A stretch of 64,000 nt of DNA, from positions 21,844,001-21,908,000 of the forward strand of contig NC_089981.1 of the NCBI RefSeq assembly GCF_036417845.1, read 5' to 3'. Source of the DNA: Apteryx mantelli. Lineage: Eukaryota; Chordata; Aves; Apterygiformes; Apterygidae. Positions 1 to 13,217 of this stretch are shown here, piece by piece. The notes beneath the pieces were generated by a model. The model searched no databases. It was given only the letters and a program-made list of their open reading frames with translations, and was not told the origin of the DNA. Each line of letters opens with the position of its first letter. The first letter of the stretch is position 1. Both the position numbers and the translations under genes were made by a program.

Positions 1-3000
1 CAGGCCAAAGTCCCAGCAGGGAGGCGCTGCGCCACCCGCCTGCCCCGTTGGCGTTGGCCACACGTGGCACAGAGGGGACAGGCCTGGCGCCCGCTCAGCT
101 TGCAGGACAGCGGGGAGGCTGAGCCCCAGGACCCGGCAGCCCCCTAGAGATGCATCAGAGTCCCCAGGATAAGGGCACGTTACCAAGGCATTTGGCTTTG
201 CAAACACACGAGGTGGCAGCACAGGTTCACCTGGATGTCTGCAGAGAGGGAAAAAAGGGGGCCCCAAAATCCCCAGCCGGCAGCAAAGGCTCCTGACACC
301 TCGCCCCAGCTCTGCCTCGCCCTTCGCCTTCGGACAGGATTTCCAACCATGACTTGCAGTTTGAGGAATATCCTGCTCCCTTGACATTTTGCCTTAGGGG
401 AAAAAAAAAAAAAACGAGCCACAAACAAAAACAGTCTAATGCCTTAACGGAAGCGCTTGCCCACCACATCCTCTGCCCACCTGGACCGGTGTAGTTCCCC
501 GCAGGAGCGTCCCAGGAGGGGACCTCCCACTCAGGAGCTTCTTGTGAGCTGGTCCAACCAACCATCCCATCATGGGGCCAAGCGTCCCACAGCGGACTGG
601 GGGCAGCTCTGTCTCCCCAGATTCACCCTCTGGCTGCAGTCACCAGGGCCAGCTCAAAGCAAAGTGAAACAGAGCTGTTGAAGAGAGGGGACAGCCATTT
701 CACTGCTCCTAGCAACACTCCTGCCATCTGAGCAGCCATGGTCAAGCTGGGAAAAGCTCAGCTAGTGGCTGTCTCCAAAGGAAGGATCGAGGTGTGCAGA
801 GCAGCAGGTATTACCTGAAAGGAAGGGAGAAAAGCAGGGAAGGAGGTGGGGATCACTCCTACCTCCAGGCAGCAGCAGCAGGAGGAACACACCCAATTTT
901 CCCACGCTCTCCCCTTCAGGCTCTCCATCCTGGTCGTGCAACAGGCTGGCCTTCTTTCCCAGTACATTCAGTTTTGCCTGCTTTGCTAAGAAACCTTAAG
1001 TGATAAGTCTAGACCGCGAGCACCTACCGTTATCTCTGTGAGAGCTAAGGCTTGGAGAAACACCTCCAAAAGGCCCTGCAAAGCGCCAGAGAAATAAATG
1101 CCTTTCCATCCAGGAGAACCTCCCTCTCCGGGACTGACAAAGCAAAGGCTCCTCCCGTTGCCTGAGCAAGGCCAAACAGCCAGTGACTTGCTTAGATTTG
1201 TGCAGAAGCTGTTTGCTGCGGCACCGGCTGTCTGATTGCTTAACAGGGGGAGTTCTGCAGAGGCCTCTGCTTGCACCAGCACAGCCTCCTCCTCACACCC
1301 CTCGGCTCTGCGCAACGACAGCTTAGGAAACAGAGCTCGGGTCACGTGTCCCTAATGCCAAATAACTCCCCAAACAGTTACCCGGGCACACACCACTCCC
1401 GCTGGGCAGCGAGGCTGGCAAAGGGCGACCCATCACCTGCATAACACCAAGCCACCTGCACTCAAGTCAGAGATGGAAGGACTGGAGGAGCAGGTCTGTG
1501 CCGACCAGGAACCAACACCAAATACACCCTTAAACTTTGCGTGACTTGGGAAACCGCCCTGGACCAACAGGCGGAAAGCTGGCATTTGTCTTAAGCAGGG
1601 CTTAGGTCTCAACACTGCAGCAGCACCAAGAGGCCCCCGTGCAGATCTGGGACCTTTTATGCTAGAGGCTGCCCAGACCTTTAGTGAAGGGCAGTCCCTG
1701 TCCTGAGGTTTTGCAGCCCAACTATGAGACTGGATGAGCAAGGACAGGCGTTAGGGGAAGCGACTCACCCGGGGCTCGCGCAGCGAAGCTGAGGGCTCTG
1801 GCTGTCCAAGGCATCAGGGCTGCTGAGCCAAGAGGAGCAGAGGGAAGACTGCAGAAGGACAAATGACCTTGCAATCATCTCCCTGAGCACACGTAGCAGA
1901 GTCCTGCTCCATAGAAGGACCACAGGTTAAAACGCTCCTGGAAGGAAATAACGCCTTCCTCCATGGGGGAGAAATAGAGCAGGTCTAAAAGTGCCCGCAG
2001 CACCCTGGCAAGACTGAGCGGAGGCAAGGAACCAATGGGAGCTAAACATCTTTGGATGACATAAATGGGTGCATATTGCCTGTGATCCCCCTTCCAAGTG
2101 CCACCTGAGATATCATGTCCTCATACAGTGAGCTGGGTCAGTTCAAACTAGTTTTAAACCCATCCTACCCTGGATCTGTTCTCCATGCCAGCTTTAATGA
2201 AACTACAGCCGAAGAGAAAGGCAGCACTGGCTGGAGGAAGAGGACAGGTTAACAGAGAAGCTGGAGCTTGGCAGATGGGAGACAGGGCTGGGAAAGTGAC
2301 CAAGAATTTATATAAAACAAGCAAGAAAGAGCATTTCCTTTTCAGTGCTCTGAAACGGCCCTGTACACAAAGAAACGGCAGAACCAAAACCGACAGTGAC
2401 AGCCAGACAGACCAACCCTTTGATCTGGAAGGACTTTCCACACACAGAGAAGCTAAATGGTGCAGATCACTCAGGTACTCTGCCAAGAGACTGGCAGAAT
2501 AGAAAAAAAGCTTCCTCCCCCCCTTCCCCTCGAGTTTAAAATAATCACCATGTACAAAGCAGTAATTAAAAAAAAAAAAATAACAACCAAGGAGCCCAAG
2601 GGAAAAAACAAGGGTTGGATTCGAGCTCGCTCAGTAGGAGCGAGGCAGACAGGGCTGAGCTGAGGTCCTGGGCTGTGAAAGGGCCCATTCAGTCCCCGTC
2701 AGCGACAAAAATATGGCTCCTGGCTCTCAGCAGATTGCTCTCCTCTAAAAGAACGGGGCTTCAGTGGCTCTGCTGGGAAGAAAAAGCACCTCTTCCGGCC
2801 CAAATCGTGGCATTATCTCATCAGAGCGAGACGCAAACACCCACAGAGCTGTTCCCGTTCAATGGCTGGAAGTGAGTCCTTCTGGGATGGTGCTGGTTCT
2901 TGGTGGTCAAACCCAAGGCCGCAAAGGCGAAAGTTTCCCCTCCACTGTGTTTCTTCAAGGCAGGTGTTGAACAAAACGAGTGCCCGAAATAGCCTCAACT

Positions 3001-6000
3001 TCAGCTATTCCAGGGCTATAAATCAAGCTGCATCCCTTCCAGCCCAGCAGCCAGCAAGGGGCCTTCTGAGTCAGCTCAGACACATGGCTCTCCCGCCACG
3101 CGGAAACGGGAGGGAAGGCAGATGAAGTCTTTGCTGGTAAACTCAGCCAGGTCAAGGCCGTTCCCTCCTTCCCCAAACTCTTCTGAGCTAGGGAACAGAG
3201 CGTGGGGATCTCACCGGCAAACACTTTTTTCAAATTCTCCCCCTTCTGGTGTGCACCGAGTGTCCAACAGCTACAAGCCAGCGGGCTGCTCCAATCCCAC
3301 AGGGAAAGCCTCCGAACGACTGAGCCAAGCAGTGCCCCGGGAAGGGGCAGAAAAAACTAGCCACCTCTGACCAGCATCCAATTTCTCCTGCACTGCCTAC
3401 ACCAGTTGGGGGCTGCACACGGGTACCTCTGTACCAGCAGCACAACCTACCCAGGGCACGCCAGGGGGATGCCAACACTGCCACGTGCGCTGCGGCCAGC
3501 TCTGCTGACCACATCCCCACATTGAGAGATAGCAAACCAGGGGCTTTCCGAAACTACAGTTTCAGAACTACAAGGCAGCTTTGCTCACAGGACCTGGGAG
3601 AAGTGTCGGGCTTTCATGAAAACAGACTAAGGAAGAGAAACAAACTTATCTGCTCCAATCTGCTCCGCACAGACTCTTGTCCAACCCGTCACCCCACTGA
3701 GATCTCACGAAGTCCTTTGCTCTTCCTACTGTGCCCTCCTGTAGGGCCAGATCCTTGGCTCACACAAGCCAGAACAGCTCCACTGCCTCCGCTGGAGTCG
3801 AGGACTTGGTCCCCTGCCAGCTGCAGTCAGAGGGCACATCACTGGCACACACACACTTCTGGGCAGTGTCATGGGGTTTCCTTGCTCAGCTGCCCGTAAC
3901 AGGCTCATCTTCTCAACCATGCTCCTGCACCAGCTCATCACGACAGGGAACAGCTTCAGCCTTGATAGCCCCAGCTTACCCGTTCTTGCCAGGGAGAGAA
4001 ACGGCAAATGGAAACAGGGATGGGAGGGAGGGAAAGCAAGTGGGATACCTGCACCTCTGCCCCACCAGCTGCTTGCAGAAAGACTGACCCACACTGTGCA
4101 AGCACACCAGCTGCCCTCCAGCCCCTGTACTCCTGCTCATCCTCCTCCCACTAGTGCTTACCGCACAGCGTGGCCCACGATTAGCGCTGCAAGGGGAAGG
4201 CAGAGAAGAAATGCAGGAAGCCTCTTTTGTGCGTGTAGTAATCTCGGCTGAAAGGAGTCCCCAAATGCATAACTCACCGGTTTTAGAAGCAATGCAGGAT
4301 CTTACTATCCCACAGGGATGGAGACACCCACACCACCGTCCTAGTCTCATAGTCTGCATCCTACCAGGGTGGAGGAGCATAAACTGGCACCCACCCTTGA
4401 TACCTGTATCTTCTAGAAAAGAAAAAAAAAAAAAGCCCAGTGATAGATGTGTCAGCAACGTCCCACAGGACCTAGCTAAGCTCTGCACGTGGCACGACCC
4501 AGACTAGCAGCAGGGATGGAGGTCTGCATTTCCGCAGAGAATGAAACTGCTTGCAACTATTTTTTTGTCCTTTCACAAGAATCTTGCTCTTTCCCAGGCT
4601 GAATTATGAGCAGTGCCAGCACACAGCAGCCACTTTCAGCAGTCAGCCACTACCCCCGCCCAGAGGATTCACTGAGGGGAAATATCAGACAGAGAAGGCA
4701 AATAACTTTCAGAGGACCTAGTTCATAACGCTACCAAAGCGGAGTTGAAGTGCTGATTGCTAAAGCTTATTTCCCCCTCCCCGGTCTGTGTCATACAGGA
4801 TATCAGGCTGATTCACTCTATAGATCCTTTTCTGCATACGGTATATAGCATAGGAAACAGCCAGGGCTGGCTGTTTAGCAAACCTGCACCGAAAGCTTCC
4901 TTCCGTCTATTGTGCCTGCTGCTCATTCCCTTCGCAGGCCCGCTCATTAATAAAAATGCAACGTAATAAAAGAGAACCGCACACATGCATACCTTGCCCA
5001 AATGCCTTCAGTACTGGCTGATCCTGAGTCACCACTGGCGAGTAACTGTTGCCGCGCAATGAGGAGGACACGGTTATTAAACTAATAGGGGCTGCTTAAC
5101 ATGGCTACAAATGTACACGAGTTCTTTGTGCCTTAGTGAGCTAATAAGGCATGTGCTAATTACGTTAATTCAGACAAGCCCAGTGTGCCCGGAGGGCAAA
5201 GGGAGCAAAGGGCACGACAAACCCAGGCTCCTCCGTAGCAGCCGTGCAGGAGCGGAAGGTGCTTGCCTCGACACGGCTTTCGGAGGCACAGTGCGGGGGC
5301 GCGCGCTCTATGGCTAGCTGGGCCCAGCTGCCTGGTTAACACGCCGCCGGGTTAACATGCCCGGCTCAGTCACCCAGCCCTTCGTGCAACGACGGGGACG
5401 GGACGCCCTCTCCGAAGGGCGAGTTGGCTCATCCCCTCCAGCCTCCCTCCTCACGGTGCCGGGCACGTGGCAAGCCCACGGCTGACACCCTGCAGCACCG
5501 CGAGCACTGGGGCCTCCCGCAGCCTCCTCCCCGTGCCGCGGGGCCCGCGTGGCACCGCTACGAGCGGCCATCTGGCACACGCGCGCTCTCCGGCCGCAGA
5601 GCGGCGCTGGCGGCTGCGCGTCGCCCAGCACCCGGCTCCTCCGCGTGCCCCAAGCTGGGCAGCCGCGCGCCCAGACGGGCAGCGCGAGGAAGCGGTGTTC
5701 GCACTGCAGCGCGAGCTCGACCTAGTCAGGCAACGCCAGTGGCTCTGAAAACCCATTTGGCAGCAGGGATGAGAGGGGGGGTTACAGTGTTCACCTCCCA
5801 CGTTGGAACAGGAAAGGACTCTTCAGAAAGGAGAAGAGGAAGGGAAAGACGGCAGCAGGGAGAAGCGGAAGGATGGCAGGGGAGAGAGAGGCTCAAGCCA
5901 GGCAAGCAGCCTCTCGGCCCCGCAGCCCGGAGGTACCCAGATGCCTCACCTCGGCCATGGCTGGAGAGGAGCCCTCCTCAGCACCAGCTGTGCTCGCACT

Positions 6001-9000
6001 GCGCTGCGTCTGCAGGCGCTGCCACCGCCTCCCGGTCTGCGCGGGAGGGAGGGGAAGAGGAAGAGGAGAGGAAGTCGGTCGTATTTCTTTGCATCTCCAA
6101 GGACACGTGCTCAGCGAGCACTTTCTAAAGCATGCGCGTGTTCCTGCGGACACTAGGGGACTGTGTCAGAGCAAAGCAAAGACTTTTCCCCCCTCTACCC
6201 CCACTTATTCTGACACCGCGCGCATCTGGCAGCGCACACGGCTATCCCCGGGAGGCCTGAGAAGCAATCACCCTTCACCAGCAGCAAGGAACATGCCATG
6301 TGCATTACAGAGCATTTTAAGGACGTGATGCCGCGTCTCCAGCCAGGCACCTGGAGAGATCCAGGGCTGCGGATGGGCACTCGTACAGAGCAGCTCGTCC
6401 CATACTGAGCAGCACTAATACAGGCTCCATCAGTCTCAACAGGGGGTCAGCAAAGAAGATGAAAATATTTTCACAAAGAAAACCATACTGGGGATTTTTA
6501 ACCCCCAGGAAGTGCTTCTCTCTCAGGCCACATGATCCTCTCTCCTGGCAGAGGCTGTGGCTACCCAGTCACTCTAGTCCAGCATAAATCCAGGCTGCTG
6601 ACAAAAGGGAGGGAGCTCTTCCTTCCCCCGGCAGCTAGAGTAACTCCTTTTCGGCAGGGCCTGTTCCCAGCTCAGTTCCCAGCGCAGCTGCACAAATGGT
6701 TGAGCTGGCCCAGAACGAGAGGCAGGCGCGGGGATCGGGGCCTGACCCTTTAGCAGCCAGACTAAAGGTGACGGGGTAACCTTGCCTGGCAGGCTGCCTA
6801 ATGGGAGCACTGGAACAACCGATAATAAAATATCACAAAACCACCTGCAGAGAAGCCTGGGAAGCAAGGAGCAGCCCTTGGCTTCTGGCCGCTGAGCAGA
6901 AACGACGCAGAAGACCTAGGGAAGGAACGGTGTGCTCAGAGGACATCTTCCCAGGTTTCAAAACGCTTTGCAACAGCCCTGGTTAGGGCAGACCTTTCCC
7001 GGGAAGGTGCCTTATGCCACTAGATCCCACTGCTGAAAGCCGAGTGTGACTCATGCTCCCGCTGCACTAGAAGAAATGCCAGTTAAATGGCATGTTAAAG
7101 CAATACGCTTTGCCTCTCAGCCACAGCACAGCACAGGACACTGCTGCTGCTGCTGCTGCCAGTCCCTCCGCTGCACGGATACACGAAGGTACCTGCTCCG
7201 CTCCTGCATCAACAAACCACGTTTCTCTCCTCCCATCTCGGCTGCTTGCTTGCGCCAACAGGGATCGAAGCTGTTCAGAACGCAGCAAAATGGTTCCTTG
7301 CTAAACACACGTCAGCGGCCCCACGCGGGTCACATTCCTCCTAAAGAGGTTAGCACTTCCCCCGGGGAAACTTATACCTGCTCCACAACGAGCTGGGAAT
7401 CGCCGAGGGGACTGCAACCACCGCCCAGCAGGCGCCGAGCGCGCGGCACAATCCAGTCCCCGTCTCGCCCAGAGCGCTGTGAATCGGCGGAGACTCCAGC
7501 CGGCTGTGAGGCAGGCGAGGACCTCCCAGCATGGATTGCTCTGCCCCAGCTTCCCAACCTGCAACAGGGACGTCCAGGCTCCAACTTGCCACCCTCGCCG
7601 GAGCCGGCTGCAGGGGTGGGATCTGCCCTAGGGCAGAGCCCGCGGGAGATGGCGCACCGCCCCACGGCTGCCATGGTGGATGTCAACACACCGGGTCCAG
7701 TACCGGTGCCAGTGGAGAGATCAGCTGCTCCTTTTCCCGCAGGAGCAATAATCCCATCAGGGGACGGGGACAGGAGGCTGGCCACCACAGGCAGCTCCAC
7801 CGCAGCCCATCAGCGTTGCTGCCCGCGATGCAGAAACCCTCTCCCACGCCAAGGCTGTTGAGGGTACCCTGGGGTTTGCCAGCTCGTGCACACACGTGGG
7901 GTGTCCAAACACCACACCGAGCAGCAGATGCTCTTTGCCACGGCTGACCCGTTTGCTCCCGGCTCTGGACCACCCCAATTTGCACTGCCACGTGCACAGG
8001 TACCTCTCAGCACAAGAGGGCCCTGGGTCAGACCATGCTGCGGCCTCCGCTCGGCTAAGAGGCATCTCCCCAGCAGCGCGTCGGCTCTGCTGCCTCCCTC
8101 GGGCCTCCGCACGTTGCTCGGCCTTCCCGGGAGCGGGCTGGCGGCACGCCGCGCGTGGGCAGGCGCCCACACACAGCTCGGCAGCGGCCTGGCATGTGTT
8201 TCCCCCTTCCAGAGCCAAATTCAGACCATCTGTTGAAGTATTTCTGCAAATCATCCTTCCTTCGGGAAGGGCCGGGGGCTGAGTTTAGTTATTTATACAG
8301 CGTCTGGCATTTCTGTAGCACTTATCACTTCAGTATCCAAGCTATTTCCTTCCAGCTCTCCATTAGTTTTGAAGAACCAGAGCAGGGCATTGGTGAGTTT
8401 TCACTGTAAGTTTTCTGCAAAAAAGCAATACCGAAAACCAAACGGCTGCTCAGGTCAGGCACACATTTTGCTGCTAACAAAGTGAGTGGGACAGTTCAGG
8501 AGAAGGCCAACACAATATGTTTTATGTCCTTTAGAAGAATTACCCATATAAGATAGCCTTCATAAACAGCAGCTGTTCCCAGAGAACGAGCTGAACCAAC
8601 AAGTGTTCCTGTTGCCTCACGGAGGCGAGCGCTGCTTATCCGCGACATGGCAAAGGAAGCTACCCCCGTGCTTGAACAGACTGACATAAAACTAGAAGGG
8701 AAAACGAAGCGCCCAGAAGGAGAGGCCGTTTATTATGGCGCATCACACAGTCCTGCCGCTGCTGTTTGTAAACAAACGGCAAAACCCTGAAAGGTGAGTG
8801 CTGCTGTGCCTATGGGACGGCAGGGGACAAGGCCGGAGACAGACGTTTTACTGCTTATCCAAGGTCATGCTTCAAGCCTGTGGCAAGGGAGGGGGCAGCA
8901 CCCAAATTCAGGGTTAGCCCCCGAAGTATCCCACCCCTAAAACACACCTCCTCCTTCTTTTTCCATGTACCCTTCTAACCACCGCACTACAAGGAACACA

Positions 9001-12000
9001 GTGCTGAGCAGGGCACCAAACCCGCTCCCAGTTTGCGCACGGCCTCGGGGAAGGAGTTTCTCTCCCATCTGCTGCCCAACAGACGGCAGGGAACTGCCCG
9101 CATCTTCTCTGCCGCGGCACAGCACGGCAAGCAGCACGCCCAGGAAGGGGCGGAGGGGCTCAGACACTGCAGTGATGAGGGACGCAGTGCTCAGCAGCGA
9201 CAGAAACGACAGACACGCCGGTCCAGACTGAGCACGCCGCATGCTACCACCTCCATCCCCGCAGTTATCCAGGCAAAGCCAGCGCTCATCCGAGCTCCGA
9301 GATGACACAGCATAGCCCCTTGTTAAAATAAAAAGCTGTGGCTGAACTCAAAAACAAAGAATCACAGCAACAGGACCAGCTTCTGGCTTGATCGAAACTC
9401 AGAGATCACTCTTACAGCACCTCTCTCCTATTAAAATGACTTGCCAAAGGCCCCGTATCTTTGCGCCCTAATTAAAAGCATGCACCTTCTCTCCCCTAGC
9501 ACAGGGAGGGGAGGAGGTTCTGCAGCAAAACATCCTCCTCCCTTTTATCACTGAATAACCTGGTTTGAAAACCTAGGCGAAGGCCGGTCATGAGACCTGT
9601 CTTCTCTGCTTTCTGCCAGCTTCAGCCTCCTTCCCCCGTGCACATGCTTCCTCCCAGATCGGACAGGACACAAGGTAAAGCTGTGGGTTCACACTGCCTC
9701 AGACACTAGGAAAAAGTCTCCCTGGAAAGAGAAGAAAAAGAAAAAAGACATGGTATAAAATGGCTTCGCCAAAATGGCCTTGCCAAGACGGCCATGACTC
9801 AGTGCAGACTGCGACTGCTCTTGCGTGGGGAGCAGCACCACGAAGCAGCTGAGAAATGAATTCAAGAAGGTGGTACATGCACGCAGCAGCGGAGAAACTC
9901 GCCCGGGCTGAAATCAGCCTCTCTCCTCCTGGTCACTGGATAAGTGCTGCAGACCCAGGAAAGATAAGAAACGCACACAGCACTCGCAATACACCACACG
10001 CCAGCACTGGTGCCAAAGGAAAGAGCACAGCACAGGGAGGCTCGACGAGGTGCAGCCACCCACCCGCAACAGCGCCTCCAAAACGAGCGTAGGCACCACT
10101 CGCAAAAAGGCTTAACAAAATAACGTAAGATCGCATCGCTGTGAACAGCTCACCACGGGCCGCATGAAACTCAGATCAAAACAGACCCCGCAAATTAAAT
10201 AAACCGTATCCCCTCACGTTTCCTCTGACACAGGGAACAAGCATCCCTGCCCGGGTGCCTTTCCCCTTCTCAAGCAAGCCATGTCCCTGTGGGCAGCCGT
10301 GGTGAGAGAGCAAGTATGAAAAGCTTTTATATTTGCAGATGCATAAGAGGAAACTGCCAGACAGAAATCCAAACCACCCAGAGTGACAAGGTCTTTCCAC
10401 TGGGTTTGTTTGGGTTTTCGCCTTGTTTTCTAAAGCTTTTGCACCCCTGTTACTTTATCTCAACAACAACTGGAACTACCCGCAATCAATACTGCAAGGT
10501 TAAAACAACACCCAGTTTCGTATTGGACAACTCAGCCCCCCTCCTCCTTCCTGCTATCTTTGTGCTGGAAGGCAAACAGAAGGGGGCAGGAAAAAGTTAT
10601 TTATCTCCCATTAGGATTACCTGGAGCAACTCAGCGTCAGCTCTAGCACGCTGCCATACTACCGCGTAGGGGCTCTTTGCTGGATATTGCTTCCCCCTCC
10701 GATAAGGGGCAGCCAGAGGGCTCAGCCTTGCAGAAGAAGGCTTCTCCTAGTCGCGGCGCCAGGGAAGCAGACGTGCATCGTCATAGCAGACCGCAGGCAC
10801 CTCTCCAGCAGCCGACTGTCGCTTCCAGTCACGCCCCGCTCCGGAGATACGTTCACTGCAGACAGACAAGGCAACCGGCTCCAGCGAGGCTAGAGCCCAT
10901 GCAGCCATTCATGAGAAACGCACAATAAGCCGTATGCGCTGTGTACGGCACATTCATGAGCAACAGAAATAAAAACAGCACGCTGGCTTTCACAGGCAGC
11001 ATTTGTCGCTCATTTGCCATTGTAAGTAATTGCCATGTTTCCATCTCTAACTTTCTGGGAGTGCAGATATTTGGGTACAGCTAAGAGAGCCCAATTGTGC
11101 AAACACGGGGGGTGTAGCAGGCTTCTGCATTTCCCCAGAACACAGTGAATTAGAGATTTAGGCAAATGCATACCCAGATGCAGAAGGAATAACCACTCCT
11201 CATTTACCTGCAATAGCAGGAGACAGGACGCAGTGGCCAGGTAGCTCCTTCCCCATCCTGCATTGCTATTACTGAAGGAAAAGCAGAGGCACATCTCATT
11301 ACACAGTATTACATATTTAAACAGGGGAGCAGAGTTAAGGCTATACAGGCAGCTAGGAGAAAAGCATGTCCAACTGAAAGCCTAACAGGATATTAATAAA
11401 CTTATAAGTGACAGACTAAAGAGGCTGTGCCTGGGCTTTTCATGCAGCCCGAGGGCTCGCGCACCGCAGCCCAGCCTCAGCTGCTGCAAACTGAAGTGCT
11501 CCACTGCCTCTGGCTCAACCACATTAATTTACTCCAGTCACTGGCCAAGGTGCACAGCTCCGGGACGCCGTGGACCTGAGGGTCAGCGGGAGGAGGGGGA
11601 CAAAAACCCCAAAACAAAAAATCCAGACACACTCCAATAAAAGGACAGCCAGGAAGAAGGCAGGCTTAGGAGAAATGCCTATCTTTTCTGAAACAACCTA
11701 GAAAGGGAGAAGCCACAGAAACTCCCTTGATCAGGCATTTGCATCCTAATGCAACACATATGATCAACAGCGAGTGGGATCACAAGGAAACTCGTTTATC
11801 CCAGCTGCTCCAAACCTCATTTGGTTACACATTACCTCCCCGGGATCTCCTGACAACTGCACAAAAAAAATATTTTGCATTTCCCCCCCACACTCCTCTT
11901 CCTTCACCCTTAGGGTCTAGTTCAAAGCCGTTTGATGTCACTCTGGCAGCAGAGTGTGATTTTAGGCAGATACAAACAGCCTGTTACAGATGCGTGCTGT

Positions 12001-12880
12001 GCAGAGGGCCTTGCCGGCACTGGAAAGTTGGCAGTGCAAGCAACTTGCTGCTTCCTGCCCCCACGTTGGCCCAGGGATCAAGTGACAAGAGACAGCATCA
12101 CGCCGGGACGAGGCAGGCTGGCTGCCGGCCTGCACCAGGGAGCACGAGCCCCTCCACAGCCCTGCTCGATGCTGCTGCATTTTCTCCTCTCGCTACACAA
12201 CCAGCCTCACCTGCCTTTCGCCCCCAGGTATCTCCCAGAAAGGTCCTGCTTTTCAGCAGCTACTGTGAATTTGGCCATCACCCTCCAATAGCAGTATATT
12301 TCCAAAAGACATGTAGCCAGGGGAAGGAGACAGCCGAGAGGTTTGCCAGCGCCTGTAAAATGAGTACCACCTTGGCCAGCCCCAGCAGCAAACCCGGCTG
12401 CTGCTCCTGCCCTTGGAGGGGACCAGAAAGGAAGATAACTCAGCGCTGCGCCGCACCTAGACACTCCTTGCCAAGCCAGGAGAGGTTCATTAGTCACTCC
12501 TGCGAGAGACTCCTCAATTCTAGCTGGCTGCAGATTATTCACATAAAATCCCGAGTGCCGAGGGATCGTTAACCCTTTTCAAGGCGTTGCACGGTCACCG
12601 CATGGCCTCGAGCGGGGCTGTTCCCCGGGTCAGGCATCGCCCCTTGCAGAAAAAGCTGTTCCTAGGGAAGCTGCAAGATCGGGCCCCTAGTGGGAGGCAT
12701 TTTACATACTGCCTATAGATGTGTTTAACTCCATCGGGACACGGTTTCACCTCTACTTTTCCCCTAAAGAATCATTGCTGCCCTACTCCAGGAAAGCCTG
12801 TATTTCACAATTCTCGGCGTGAAGGCAGTTACGTAAATACTACCGTATAGGCACGCGGCTCTCCTGCGGCTGGTAAGCGA
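1..12880. other. Noncoding stretch, probably 5' intron of a minus-strand gene
   Basis: No reading frame here resembles a protein family I recognise on either strand. I looked in particular on the minus strand for the conserved mitochondrial-carrier start and PxD motifs expected of SLC25A22 and found none. The many short open frames are low-stop GC-rich sequence. Visible content: a (CTG)6 run at 7141-7158, an isolated GC/CpG-rich patch near 5280-5720, a TATA/YY1/AP-1 cluster at 9754-9801 and a short symmetrical element at 10906-10960. The simplest reading is first-intron sequence of the gene starting at the 13.2 kb CpG island. That is inference from position and from the donor at 13217. Confidence 0.45.
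7141..7158. repeat. (CTG)6 microsatellite
   Basis: Six perfect CTG units in noncoding sequence. Too short to be unstable; the translated runs in overlapping frames (Gln, Ala or Cys) are not evidence of a gene. Confidence 0.9.
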
Positions 12881-12995
12881 GGCTCTCCCTGCTGCCAGGG
12901 GGCTCCGACCAGGGCCCCGGGCCTCGAGGGCGCACCCAACCCCGGCGGCTTCGCCCCGCGCCTCCCTCGCGCTCCCCGTTACGCGGCGGGTTCGC

Positions 12996-13015
12996 GTCCG
13001 TCCGTCCGTCCGTCC
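12996..13015. repeat. (GTCC)5 microsatellite
   Basis: Five tandem GTCC units inside the CpG island, about 200 bases into the inferred first intron of the minus-strand gene. Confidence 0.9.
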
Positions 13016-13169
13016 ATCAGCAGGGCTCCCCAAAACGCGCCCCGCCGGGACCGGTGCCAACGGCGGCATCGCACCTGCGCCAGCGGAGCGCGACGCAACG
13101 GCCGAGCAGCCCAACGGCCGCGGCGCCCCTCTATGGGGGGAGGGGGGGGCCGAACCTCCTCGGCCTGCC

Positions 13170-13195
13170 GGGGGGGGGGGCAGCGCCCCCCCCCC
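13170..13195. repeat. G-run / C-run inverted repeat
   Basis: Eleven G (13170-13180), the five bases CAGCG, then ten C (13186-13195). On a single strand this folds as a hairpin of about ten G-C pairs. Together with the G runs at 13134-13149 it could instead form G-quadruplexes. It lies just inside the intron, downstream of the minus-strand donor at 13217. Confidence 0.85.
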
Positions 13196-13217
13196 GCACC
13201 GCCGCTCCTCCACTTAC

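Noticed and set aside
541-580. Weak likeness to a CR1 tail (GTCCAACCAACCATCCCATC)
   Set aside because: Too short and without the flanking CR1 3' repeat; chance similarity is likely.
7046-7861. 271-residue open frame on the plus strand
   Set aside because: Low-complexity Pro/Ala/Arg-rich translation in GC-rich sequence with equally long open frames in other phases; no conserved domain and no splice or start context.
11727-12572. 281-residue open frame on the plus strand
   Set aside because: Longest single frame in the left part, but the composition is mixed and resembles no family; opposite-strand frames are open over the same bases. Treated as chance.
1-12880. Search for SLC25A22 coding exons on the minus strand
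   Set aside because: No match to the carrier N-terminus or its PxD repeats was found, so only a noncoding first exon is proposed and the gene name stays an inference from synteny.
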